Positions 1 to 7,891 of a stretch of 64,000 nt of DNA are shown here, one piece after another. The translations under genes and the position numbers were made by a program. Below the pieces are notes generated by a model. The model searched no databases. It was not told where the DNA came from and saw only the letters and a list, made by a program, of their open reading frames with translations. Position 1 is the first letter of the stretch, and each line of letters opens with the position of its first letter. The stretch comes from Halanaerobium saccharolyticum (GTDB lineage Bacteria; Bacillota; Halanaerobiia; Halanaerobiales; Halanaerobiaceae), in contig NZ_SNWX01000004.1 of assembly GCF_004362045.1 (NCBI RefSeq), positions 132,128 through 196,127 of the forward strand. Direction: 5' to 3'.

Positions 1-57
1 ATTAGAAAAAATAAAGAGTTAAAAACTTTAATATTTCCATAACTAGGGGAGCTAAAG

Positions 58-2259
58 ATGTTAAAAAATCGGGAATGCAAAATAGTAAAAAAGTTGATTA
101 GAACTGACAGCCCTCTTGTTATTAAAGAATTAGCAGCTGAATTATCGGTTAGTACCAGAACTATCAGATATGATTTAGATAAAATTGAAGATTGGATTGA
201 AGAAGAAGGACTTAAAATGCACCGTAAGCAGGGAATAGGTATTTATCTTGAGAGTAATGCCAAAGATAAACTCACAGAAATTTTGGATCTTGAAATAGAG
301 TATCATCGAGCCTATACTCCAGAGGAAAGACAGCACATTATTTTAAAAGAACTTTTAGCCAGAGAAGAACCAATTATTGTCAAAGAATTTGAAATAAATT
401 TAGATGTCAGCGAAGGAACAATAATCAAAGATTTAAACAAGGTAGAAAAGTGGTTAGCTAAAAGAGATTTAGAATTAATCCGTAAGCCTAATTATGGAAT
501 AGAAATCAAGGGGGATGAAAATAACTGGCGAAAAGCGGTTTTTGACTTTTTAGAAGACAGTAGTACCGAAGATGAAGTAATAAATATCCTTAATCTATTT
601 GAAAACACCAAAAGTTTACCTTCTTTTATTGATTCTTATAGCGATTTATTAAATTCTATTAATTCTACTCAGGTTAAGTTTGTAAAAAATCTTATTAGAG
701 ACACCGAAAAAGATTTAGATTATTCTTTTACTGATGCTGCATTTTCTGCCTTAATCCTCCATATAGTAATTGCTCTGCAGAGAATTATTAAAAACAAAGA
801 TATTAATATGAAGTCTAAACAGCTATTGATTCTTAAAAATAAAAAAGAGTTTAAAATCGCAGAAGAGATAGTAAAAAAGCTGAGTTCTAAATTTAAAATA
901 GAAATTCCAGAGTCAGAAATTGGTTATATTACTCTTCATCTTCTGGGAGCGAAGTTCCGCCATCTAGGTGATTTTGATTTTAAAGCTGATAAATTGTTTG
1001 ATGATAAATTACTAGATTTAACCTATCAGCTGGTCGGAATTGCTGCTAAAATTTTAAATTTAGAATTAACTAATGATCAGGAGTTAATTTATGGTCTTGC
1101 GCTTCATTTAAAACCTACCTTAAATAGAATAAAATATGATCTTAATATTGAAAATCAATTAGTTGCGGATATTCAAGAAAAATATCCTCAAATTTATCGT
1201 GCTTCTAAGATAGCTGCTGGAGTAATCCAGACAGAGATTTTTGGAGAAATAAGAGAAGAAGAAATTGGTTTTATTGCAATGCATATTGGAGCTGCAGTAG
1301 AAAGAAAAAACGTTAAATCAAAACTTAATAATAAACTGAAAGTTGCATTAGTCTGCAGTACTGGAATCGGAACAACTCAAATTTTGGCAGAAAGATTGAA
1401 AAATGAATTTCCTAATTTAAAAATTGTAGATACTTATTCTTATCATGATCTAGAAGCCGGTAGTTTTGAGAAAGAGATAGAGCTTGTGATTTCTACTATT
1501 AAATTACCGGGAATAGGGATTAATAAGATTCAGGTAAACCCTCTCTTAAAGGAGGAAGATATTAAAAATATAGAAAATTATATTATAAATATTTTCAATA
1601 ATAAGATTTATCAAAAAAATAAAAAAATTGAAGAATGTGAGGGATTAAGAGGAAAAGTTAATACAGATATTGATCAGCTAACTGCTGAGACGATAGAGCT
1701 ATTAAAGGCAAATCATCAACTGCTGGCAGAAAATGACCTGGAAAATGAATTAAAAGAATTATTTAAAGAGCATTTAAAAGAGGAAGCTGGAGATAACAAG
1801 AAAGAAATTCAAGAACTAGAATTAAGTGATATTTTAAATCCTGGTTTAATAAGAGCTAAAGTTAGATGTAAAGACTGGAAAGAAGCAGTTAAAAAAAGTG
1901 GAAAATTGCTTTCAGCTGCAGGAATGGTGTCTGAAAATTATATAAAAAATATGATTGGAAATATTGAGGAAAGAGGGCCTTATGTAGTAATAACTCCAGG
2001 ACTTGCACTTGTTCATGCTGCTCCAGAGAGGGGAGTGAAAAAAGTTGGTATTTCTTTGATAACTTTAAGTAAAGCAGTGAATTTTAATCATTCTCAAAAT
2101 GATCCGGTAGAAATTGTCGTTGCCTTTGCCTCTCCAGATAAAGAACAGCATGTTAAAGCTTTAAGTAATCTGGTAGATAAATTATATAATAGCAGTTTAA
2201 GGGAGGAGATAATTTCTACTGAAGATAATCAAAAGATTTTAGATTTACTAAAAAATTAA
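58..2259 (+). CDS. BglG/MtlR-type PTS-controlled transcriptional regulator
   Basis: A 733-residue multidomain regulator. Two N-terminal helix-turn-helix domains occupy about residues 8-60 and 90-150, followed by two PRD domains (about 195-300 and 310-415). An EIIB-like domain has Cys433 in the VCSTGIGTTQ loop, and a C-terminal EIIA domain (about 580-733) has His653 in GLALVHAAPE. In this family, phosphorylation of PRD, EIIB and EIIA residues by the PTS sets activator activity. The start is an ATG after the ribosome binding site AGGGGAG. It lies 18 bp before the hydrolase and EIIA/B/C genes, so it probably controls this operon. Its EIIA domain closely resembles the separate EIIA at 3216. The family is secure; the inducer is unknown. 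Confidence 0.9.
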   Translation: MLKNRECKIVKKLIRTDSPLVIKELAAELSVSTRTIRYDLDKIEDWIEEEGLKMHRKQGIGIYLESNAKDKLTEILDLEIEYHRAYTPEERQHIILKELLAREEPIIVKEFEINLDVSEGTIIKDLNKVEKWLAKRDLELIRKPNYGIEIKGDENNWRKAVFDFLEDSSTEDEVINILNLFENTKSLPSFIDSYSDLLNSINSTQVKFVKNLIRDTEKDLDYSFTDAAFSALILHIVIALQRIIKNKDINMKSKQLLILKNKKEFKIAEEIVKKLSSKFKIEIPESEIGYITLHLLGAKFRHLGDFDFKADKLFDDKLLDLTYQLVGIAAKILNLELTNDQELIYGLALHLKPTLNRIKYDLNIENQLVADIQEKYPQIYRASKIAAGVIQTEIFGEIREEEIGFIAMHIGAAVERKNVKSKLNNKLKVALVCSTGIGTTQILAERLKNEFPNLKIVDTYSYHDLEAGSFEKEIELVISTIKLPGIGINKIQVNPLLKEEDIKNIENYIINIFNNKIYQKNKKIEECEGLRGKVNTDIDQLTAETIELLKANHQLLAENDLENELKELFKEHLKEEAGDNKKEIQELELSDILNPGLIRAKVRCKDWKEAVKKSGKLLSAAGMVSENYIKNMIGNIEERGPYVVITPGLALVHAAPERGVKKVGISLITLSKAVNFNHSQNDPVEIVVAFASPDKEQHVKALSNLVDKLYNSSLREEIISTEDNQKILDLLKN

Positions 2260-2277
2260 AAAAGGAGGGTCAGTTTA

Positions 2278-3216
2278 ATGCAAAAGATTAATACTTTAAC
2301 TGGAGAAATTGAGGTTGAGGATTTAGGCTTTGTCCGAATGCATGAACATTTACTTACCGATCCACCTGATTTAAGGGTTAAAAAAGATTCGGACTATGTT
2401 CTTGATAGTCCTCGTAAGGCTGTGGAAGAACTTAGAAAATTGGAAAAAACAGAAGTTAATACTTTTGTAGATGGAACTACCATAGATTATGGAAGAAACA
2501 TTGATCAGATGGCTAAAATTGCAAAGAGAACAGAGATTAATATTTTGGCTACTTCTGGTTTTAATCGTGGTCTATTTTTTGAAGACTGGGTTCATAACTA
2601 TTCTTTAGCTGAACTTACAGAACTTTTGATCAGAGAAGTGACTGAAGGTATAGATGGAACAGATTTGAAAGCAGCTATTTTAAAAGCAGGTAGTGATTAT
2701 AATCGAATTACTAAATCAGAAGAGAAAACTTTTGTGGCTGCTGCAAATGCCCATTTAGAAACAGGAGCTTCAATAAAAACTCATACTGAAATGGGAACAA
2801 TGGGAATGGAACAGCTGGATATTTTTGAAAGAGAAGGAGTTGATCTTGCGCGAGTTCTTTTAATCCATATGGATAGAAATTTAGATTATGGATACCACAG
2901 AAGGGCTTTAGAAAGAGGAGCCAACATTATGTATGATGGTCCATCCAAAATTAAATATTATGCAGATCAAAAGAGAATAGATATGTTAAAAAAATTAGTC
3001 GATGATGGTTTTATAAACCAGCTTTTTATTTCTAATGATATGGGAAGAAAGTCTTATCTCAAATCCTATGGAGGAGGACCGGGTTGGGAATATATTCAGC
3101 ATAAATTTATTCCCCGGCTACTTAGAGAGGGCTTTACCCAGGGACAGATAGATACCATTTTTATTGATAATCCAAAAAGATTTTTGCCATTTCAGCAGAT
3201 ACAGGAGGGTAAGTAA
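2278..3216 (+). CDS. Phosphotriesterase-family metal-dependent hydrolase (lactonase-like)
   Basis: A 312-residue amidohydrolase-superfamily protein of the phosphotriesterase (PTE) family. The binuclear metal site can be read: His22-x-His24 in MHEHL, Lys136 as the candidate carboxylated lysine, His169, His197 and Asp254. Family members hydrolyse lactones, phosphotriesters or related esters. It sits between a PTS regulator and EIIA and overlaps the EIIA start by one base, so the natural substrate is probably a phosphorylated sugar derivative delivered by the PTS, for example a sugar lactone phosphate. That role is inference. It differs from the php protein at 36279, which has Glu in place of the bridging Lys. 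Confidence 0.85.
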   Translation: MQKINTLTGEIEVEDLGFVRMHEHLLTDPPDLRVKKDSDYVLDSPRKAVEELRKLEKTEVNTFVDGTTIDYGRNIDQMAKIAKRTEINILATSGFNRGLFFEDWVHNYSLAELTELLIREVTEGIDGTDLKAAILKAGSDYNRITKSEEKTFVAAANAHLETGASIKTHTEMGTMGMEQLDIFEREGVDLARVLLIHMDRNLDYGYHRRALERGANIMYDGPSKIKYYADQKRIDMLKKLVDDGFINQLFISNDMGRKSYLKSYGGGPGWEYIQHKFIPRLLREGFTQGQIDTIFIDNPKRFLPFQQIQEGK

Positions 3217-3671
3217 TGATCTCAGAATATTTAACTAAAGATAATATACGATTAGGTGTTGAAGCTAAAGACTGGAAAGAAGCAATAAAAAAGTCTGGAA
3301 GCATTTTAGAAGTTAATAATCTAATAGAAGCCGAGTATATAGATGCTATGATAGAAATGGTAAAAGATAAAGGGGCATATATTGTAATTACTCCAGGTCT
3401 TGCCTTACCTCATGCTCGCCCAGAAAAAGGAGCAAAAGAGAATGGGTTAAGTCTTTTAACTTTAAAAGAACCGGTAAAATTCGGTCATTCTAAAAATGAC
3501 CCAGTAAAGGTAGTAATCAGTTTCTGCGCTGCTGATGACAGCACTCATACTCAGATGTTAAGTGAATTAGCTGAATTTTTAAAAGTTAAAGAAAATGTTA
3601 ATTATATAAAAGAAGTTGATTCTAAAGAAGAACTGCTTTCCTATTTTGAAAACTATGATAGGGGGAGGTGA
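3216..3671 (+). CDS. PTS EIIA component, ascorbate/mannitol type
   Basis: A 151-residue EIIA of the fructose-mannitol/ascorbate type. The phosphorylated histidine is His66 in the loop LALPHARPEKG. It takes phosphate from HPr and passes it to the EIIB at 3677. The start overlaps the stop of the hydrolase gene by one base, indicating translational coupling, and the end runs into the ribosome binding site of EIIB. It resembles the C-terminal EIIA domain of the regulator at 58 over most of its length, suggesting one was duplicated from the other. It is UlaC-like, but there are no other ula catabolic genes here, so L-ascorbate as substrate is not supported. Confidence 0.9.
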   Translation: MISEYLTKDNIRLGVEAKDWKEAIKKSGSILEVNNLIEAEYIDAMIEMVKDKGAYIVITPGLALPHARPEKGAKENGLSLLTLKEPVKFGHSKNDPVKVVISFCAADDSTHTQMLSELAEFLKVKENVNYIKEVDSKEELLSYFENYDRGR

Positions 3672-3676
3672 GAGTA

Positions 3677-3955
3677 ATGAAGATTTTGACAGTATGTGGA
3701 GCGGGACAGGGCAGTAGTCTTATTCTTAAAATGAATGTCCAGGATGTTGTGGATGAACTTGGACTTGATGCTGAAGTAGATAATGGTAATATAAGTACTG
3801 CTAAAAACTCTGGTGCTGATCTTATTCTGGCTGGAGAATTTCATGAGGATGCTCTAGAGGATTTTGAGGTCCCTGTGATTACTGTTTCTGATTTTATGGA
3901 TAATGAAGAAATAAAATCAAAAATACAAAACTTCTTAGAGGAAAAGGGGGAGTAA
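3677..3955 (+). CDS. PTS EIIB component, ascorbate type
   Basis: A 92-residue EIIB with the phosphocysteine near the N terminus in the loop TVCGAGQGSS. It transfers phosphate from EIIA to the incoming sugar bound by the EIIC at 3960. The ATG at 3677 is preferred over the in-frame GTG at 3668 because GGGGAGG at 3661-3668 then lies 8-9 bases upstream; the earlier codon would sit inside that ribosome binding site. It is UlaB/SgaB-like in size and motif. The four-base gap to EIIC supports co-translation. Confidence 0.9.
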   Translation: MKILTVCGAGQGSSLILKMNVQDVVDELGLDAEVDNGNISTAKNSGADLILAGEFHEDALEDFEVPVITVSDFMDNEEIKSKIQNFLEEKGE

Positions 3956-3959
3956 TGTA

Positions 3960-5252
3960 ATGGATGGTTTAGTTGCTGTAGCGAGATGGATTGCTAATAA
4001 TATTTTTAGAGAGCCAGCAAGTTTGATTGGTCTGGTTGCTCTAATAGGCCTCTTATTACAGAAAAAAAGTACAAGTGATGTGGTTACGGGAACTATAAAA
4101 ACAATACTTGGATTTATGATTATCCAGGGTGGTTCTACTTTAATAGCAAATTCTCTAGGAGCATTTGGTCCTATCTGGCAGAAAGTATTTGGAATGACCC
4201 AAAGTGCTCAGGTTGGTGGAATGTCAACAAATGAATTTTTAAGTAGCTATGGTGGAGCAGTAACCTTAATTATGACTTTTGGATTTTTAGTAAATGTTTT
4301 ATTAGCCCGGATTACAAAATATAAGTACATTTATTTAACAGGACATATGATGTTCTGGGTCAGTTTTGTTTATGCAGGAATAGTTGTTCAGGTTTATGGA
4401 CCGGGAGTTTCCCAGATGTGGATGATCATCAGTGGAGCAATTCTCCTGGGAATTTACTGGACACTACAACCTGCTTATCTACAAAAATATGTAAAAAGTT
4501 TTACCGGCAAAGATAATTTTGCTGTAGGTCACACCTTCTCAACTGGTGCCTGGTTGGGAGCAGTTTTAGGTAAGCATTTTGGTAATAAAGATAATGATAC
4601 TGAAGATTTAAATATGCCGGAAGGGCTTGGTTTTCTAAAAGACAGTAATGTTGTGATTGTTTTAGTTATGGGAATAATGTATGGCTTAGGAGCTCTTTTA
4701 GCCGGTTCTGAATTTGTAGGGCAATATGCTGGGAATAAAAATCATATAGTTTTTGGAATTCTAAAGGGTTTCCGGTTTGGTGCAGGGATTGCTGTTGTAC
4801 TTCATGGAGTTAAATTATTAATTGGAGAGATTGTTCCTGCTTTTAGGGGGATATCCAAAAAATTAGTACCCAATTCCAAGCCTGCTCTTGATGTTCCTGT
4901 AACTTATGCCTATGCTCCTGCTGCTACAATTATTGGTTTTGCAGCCTCTTTTGTAACTATGGCTGTAATCATGATAATTATGGGCGCCACTGGTTTTTAT
5001 GTTTTTGTTCCTCCTATGATTGCTATCTTTTTCCATGCTGCTGGTGCTGGAGTTTTTGGTAATGAAACTGGTGGAGTGAAAGGTGCTATTATTGCTGGTG
5101 TTGTTGTAGGTGCAATTATTACATTTGGTCAGGCAATATTTATCAAATATATTATCCCGGATACTGTAACTGAATTTATACTCTGGGGTGGAGACACCGA
5201 CATGTTTGTCTTTGGTACTATTTTAAAGTGGATAATGAGCTTATTTGCTTAA
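3960..5252 (+). CDS. PTS EIIC permease, UlaA/SgaT family
   Basis: A 430-residue polytopic membrane protein of the ascorbate-type EIIC superfamily, with roughly ten or more hydrophobic segments and glycine-rich stretches such as FHAAGAGVFGNETGG. It forms the sugar channel of the PTS with the EIIA and EIIB encoded just upstream. The family takes up L-ascorbate, but other members occur with unrelated catabolic genes. Here the partners are a PTE-like hydrolase, a creatininase-family protein and a SIS protein, so the sugar is unknown. A hairpin with a U-run follows at 5265-5294. Confidence 0.9.
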   Translation: MDGLVAVARWIANNIFREPASLIGLVALIGLLLQKKSTSDVVTGTIKTILGFMIIQGGSTLIANSLGAFGPIWQKVFGMTQSAQVGGMSTNEFLSSYGGAVTLIMTFGFLVNVLLARITKYKYIYLTGHMMFWVSFVYAGIVVQVYGPGVSQMWMIISGAILLGIYWTLQPAYLQKYVKSFTGKDNFAVGHTFSTGAWLGAVLGKHFGNKDNDTEDLNMPEGLGFLKDSNVVIVLVMGIMYGLGALLAGSEFVGQYAGNKNHIVFGILKGFRFGAGIAVVLHGVKLLIGEIVPAFRGISKKLVPNSKPALDVPVTYAYAPAATIIGFAASFVTMAVIMIIMGATGFYVFVPPMIAIFFHAAGAGVFGNETGGVKGAIIAGVVVGAIITFGQAIFIKYIIPDTVTEFILWGGDTDMFVFGTILKWIMSLFA

Positions 5253-5264
5253 GTTTGTAGGAAT

Positions 5265-5294
5265 AAAAAGGGGGTTCTTTTAGCCCTCTTTTTT
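5265..5294 (+). terminator. Intrinsic terminator or attenuator after EIIC
   Basis: A stem of about 12 bp (AAAAAGGGGGTT paired with AGCCCTCTTTTT, two G-U pairs) with a 5-base loop, ending in a T-run. It lies between the EIIC gene and the creatininase gene, which share direction and apparent function, so it may be a partial terminator that lowers expression of the two distal genes. Confidence 0.7.
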
Positions 5295-5314
5295 GAAAAT
5301 TAGGAAGTGATTTA

Positions 5315-6043
5315 ATGAAAAAATTAGCAGAAATAAACTGGAAAGAAGCAGAAAAAGAATTAAAAGGTAAAACAGTTATACTTCCATTAGGAGCAGTTGA
5401 GGCTCATGGTTACCATCTACCATTGAGTACAGATAATTATATTGCTCAAAAAATTGCTGAGATTGCTGCCGAAAAATTAGATGCTTTATTATTACCTCTT
5501 ATTCCATATGGCCAGGTATGGTCTCTACGAAATTTTCCGGGATCTATTTCTTTGAGTGATCAAACCCTCATTTCTATGATTGGTGATCTTGCTAAAAGTT
5601 TAGATCATCATGGAGTAGAAATATTAATAATTATTAATGCTCATTTTGGTAATAAGTCAGCTTTAAAAAAGGCAGAAAGACTTATAAAAGAAAAATATGA
5701 TATTCAAATTTTGCGTTTTACCCATCCTGGTTTAAAAGATCTAGAAAGAAAATATATTGAAAGCAGCAGAGTTCATCCTAACTATCTTCATGCTGAAGAA
5801 ATTGAAACTTCAATGATGCTTCAGGTGAATAGTGACCTTGTAGATATGAGCAAAGCAGAAGCAGATAGTCCAGAAATTCCAGAATATTTTAGTAGTTATT
5901 CTGTACCCTGGGATCAGATTACTAATAAAGCAGTTTTAGGTGATCCGACACAGGCAACAAAAGAAAAAGGAAAGAAATTAATAAAGGGAATAGCAGCTAA
6001 AATTGTGGAGATAGTCAATAATTTTGAAAAGGGGGTTGAATAA
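5315..6043 (+). CDS. Creatininase-family amidohydrolase
   Basis: A 242-residue protein of the creatininase/creatinine amidohydrolase family. Metal-binding motifs are visible: the GAVEAHGYHLPLSTDN block near residue 26 (Glu, His and Asp ligands), INAHFGN in the middle and HAEEIETS further on. Family members hydrolyse C-N bonds in cyclic amides, N-formyl groups or deaminate sugar or flavin intermediates. Creatinine is only one member's substrate. It lies in the PTS operon after a hairpin and overlaps the SIS gene start by one base. Together with the PTE-like hydrolase it suggests a cyclic or amide-bearing sugar derivative. That is inference. Confidence 0.85.
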   Translation: MKKLAEINWKEAEKELKGKTVILPLGAVEAHGYHLPLSTDNYIAQKIAEIAAEKLDALLLPLIPYGQVWSLRNFPGSISLSDQTLISMIGDLAKSLDHHGVEILIIINAHFGNKSALKKAERLIKEKYDIQILRFTHPGLKDLERKYIESSRVHPNYLHAEEIETSMMLQVNSDLVDMSKAEADSPEIPEYFSSYSVPWDQITNKAVLGDPTQATKEKGKKLIKGIAAKIVEIVNNFEKGVE

Positions 6044-6771
6044 TGTCTTTTGCAAGATATAGTGATAAAATATCTGAGATTTTAAAAGCAATTGATAAGA
6101 ATGAAAGCAGAAAAATAAACAAAATAGCTAAAAAGTTTGTAGAGACAATTAATAATGATGGTATAATCCACGTTTTTGGTTCAGGGCATTCCCATATGCT
6201 GGCAGAAGAAGTATTTTATAGAGCTGGAGGGCTGGCAGTTATGAGTCCGATTTTTGATTCGGGAGTTATGTTGGATGAAGGAGCTATTAAAAGCACTAAA
6301 ATGGAGCGTTTAGAAGGTTATGGAGAGATTATTATAAATAATTATGAGCTGCAGGAAAAAGACTTAATGTTGGTTGTCTCCAATTCTGGTCGTAATCCTG
6401 TCCCTATAGATGCAGCTCTTAAAGCCCAAAAAGAAGGTTTAGAAGTAATTGCTCTTACTTCTCTGGAATATTCTAAAGCTAATGATTCCAGACATCACAC
6501 TGGAAAAAGATTATTTGAAGTAGCAGATCATGTTCTTGATAACCACACTCCTTATGGAGATGCAGTAATAGATTTTGAAATAACTAAGGCTGTTCCTGGT
6601 TCTACTATTGCCGCTTCCTATATTATTAACAGCATTATTGCTGAAACTATTGCAATTATGAAAGAAAAAGATATGGAAATACCAGTTTATAAAAGTGGTA
6701 ATATAGATGGAGCAGATGCAGATAATAAAAAATTAGCTCAAAAGTATGGAAAAAGAATTAAAGATTTATAA
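6043..6771 (+). CDS. SIS-domain sugar-phosphate-binding protein (UPF0309/COG4821 type)
   Basis: A 242-residue protein with one SIS (sugar isomerase) domain. The signature is HVFGSGHSHMLAEEVFYRAGG near residue 45, and LVVSNSGRNPVPIDAAL near 110 gives the Ser-rich phosphosugar loop. SIS domains bind phosphosugars and catalyse isomerisation or sense them. The long N-terminal helix and full length match the UPF0309 group rather than GlmS or GutQ. As the last gene of the PTS operon it probably acts on the phosphosugar left after the two hydrolases. The substrate is unknown. Confidence 0.8.
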   Translation: MSFARYSDKISEILKAIDKNESRKINKIAKKFVETINNDGIIHVFGSGHSHMLAEEVFYRAGGLAVMSPIFDSGVMLDEGAIKSTKMERLEGYGEIIINNYELQEKDLMLVVSNSGRNPVPIDAALKAQKEGLEVIALTSLEYSKANDSRHHTGKRLFEVADHVLDNHTPYGDAVIDFEITKAVPGSTIAASYIINSIIAETIAIMKEKDMEIPVYKSGNIDGADADNKKLAQKYGKRIKDL

Positions 6772-6842
6772 ATTGGAGTATAATCTTATTTGGAATTACT
6801 TAGTTTGTGTTTGATTACATCTAAAATTAGATAATTAAGAAC

Positions 6843-6885
6843 TCCTGTTAGCTGTTTTTATTTCAGCTGACAGGATTTTTGTTTT
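6843..6885 (+). terminator. Intrinsic terminator of the PTS operon
   Basis: A 12-bp stem (TCCTGTTAGCTG with CAGCTGACAGGA, one T-G pair), a 9-base loop, then TTTTTGTTTT. It separates the rightward PTS operon from the leftward XRE gene ending at 6898. Confidence 0.85.
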
Positions 6886-6897
6886 CGAGCGAAATTT

Positions 6898-7248
6898 CTA
6901 CCCCTTTTCAGACTCAATAAATTTAATCAGATTTCTATAAAATTCAATATTATCATTAGACATGCCTCGTATTTCGTTAAATAATAATTTAAGTTGATCA
7001 TTATTTAATATTTCTTTAGTAATATTATTTTCACTCACCTGATAGCTGTTATAATCAACTGCAAGTAGTGTATCAATACTGCAGTCTAGGGCTTTAGCAA
7101 TTTTTTTCAGTACATCATAAGCTGGCTCCTGGTTTTTGCTTTCATAGCCGGCAATGGTTGAGCGTTTAATCCCGACGATCTCAGCTAAATCTTTTTGAGT
7201 AAAACCTTTATTTTTGCGAGCTTTTTTAAGGTTTTCACCGAAAGTCAT
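6898..7248 (-). CDS. XRE-family transcriptional repressor
   Basis: A 116-residue protein with an N-terminal helix-turn-helix (about residues 5-60, core GFTQKDLAEIVGIKRSTIAGYE) and a short C-terminal helical tail that may dimerise. The ATG at 7248 is chosen because an AGGAGG-like site (reverse complement of 7255-7260) lies about 7 bases upstream; an open extension of 22 codons upstream has no such site. It faces a strong rightward promoter at 7308-7336 whose spacer contains a perfect palindrome, the classic layout of phage or integrative-element immunity repressors. No other mobile-element gene remains nearby, so this may be a remnant control region. Confidence 0.85.
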   Translation of the reverse strand: MTFGENLKKARKNKGFTQKDLAEIVGIKRSTIAGYESKNQEPAYDVLKKIAKALDCSIDTLLAVDYNSYQVSENNITKEILNNDQLKLLFNEIRGMSNDNIEFYRNLIKFIESEKG

Positions 7249-7307
7249 AAAAAATTCCTCCAATTTTGTCGAATAATAAAAACTAACAAAAAATTTATAA
7301 AAATAGC

Positions 7308-7336
7308 TTGACATTGTTCTAATTTAGAACTATAAT
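7308..7336 (+). promoter_or_regulatory. Near-consensus sigma-A promoter with internal operator palindrome
   Basis: TTGACA at 7308-7313, a 17-bp spacer and TATAAT at 7331-7336, an exact consensus match in both hexamers. The spacer holds a perfect palindrome at 7316-7330, GTTCTAA-T-TTAGAAC, positioned to block RNA polymerase. The divergent XRE gene starts 60 bp away and is the obvious candidate to bind it. Confidence 0.85.
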
Positions 7337-7621
7337 AAACTTGAAATGTGATAATTATAAACTAAAGTTCAGAAACAAGAAATGGACAGAGTTATCCCTT
7401 GCTCTTTTTGCAGACAAAGGAGGTATTAAATATTGATAGTAGATTAGATAAAAAAGGGTAACAGATTTCAGTTGGCGCTGTTCTGTTAAAGTTAATACTG
7501 AATAATTATATCACATTCGTTGAAGGGTGTAAATTTTAAGGACCCGCTTTTTGTGTTAAAAATCAGAATCTTTGGAACAGTCGGTTTAATAAGTCCTGGT
7601 GGTTCCCGGGAGGGATCTCTT
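7337..7621 (+). other. Leader or decayed region downstream of the XRE-controlled promoter
   Basis: About 285 bases with no convincing gene. There is a good ribosome binding site (AAAGGAGG near 7417) followed only by very short frames (about 9 codons or fewer), and a small inverted repeat TAACAG...CTGTTA near 7460-7490. It looks like a transcribed leader or a decayed small gene. Confidence 0.35.
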
Positions 7622-7765
7622 TTGAGTAAAAAATATAAAGAAGAGCTGACAGACTTAGTTAAGTTTCAACCTGGAGATAAAATATACAAACTGTTTAAAT
7701 ATCAAAAGGTTTTAGTAAAAGGGCAAAAAGAAAATTTCGTAATCCAAATAAAAAAAGTCAAATAA
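7622..7765 (+). CDS. Possible 47-residue basic small protein, function unknown
   Basis: A TTG-initiated frame encoding about 47 residues, rich in Lys, with GGGAGG about 8 bases upstream. The frame stays open upstream to 7520 (81 residues), but the upstream part has no ribosome binding site. A strong terminator follows 20 bases after the stop and the XRE-controlled promoter lies upstream, so the region is probably transcribed. I recognise no family. It could equally be a remnant of a longer gene. Confidence 0.3.
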   Translation: MSKKYKEELTDLVKFQPGDKIYKLFKYQKVLVKGQKENFVIQIKKVK

Positions 7766-7784
7766 GAAACTAACCTGGGGCCGT

Positions 7785-7821
7785 GGGCCGGGAAATTTAT
7801 TTTTCCTGGCCCTATTTTTTT
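7785..7821 (+). terminator. Intrinsic terminator
   Basis: An 11-bp stem (GGGCCGGGAAA with TTTCCTGGCCC, one G-T pair), a short AT loop and a run of seven T. It ends the transcript from the 7308 promoter and isolates it from the TRAP operon starting at 7892. Confidence 0.9.
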
Positions 7822-7891
7822 GTTTTAAAAGTGTACTTTGGATTTTGAAATGAATCTTGAAACAACAAAATAATAAGGAGGATTTTAAATT

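Noticed and set aside
3216..5252. L-ascorbate (ula) utilisation operon
   Set aside because: EIIA/B/C are of ascorbate type, but UlaG, UlaD, UlaE and UlaF are absent and different hydrolases are present.
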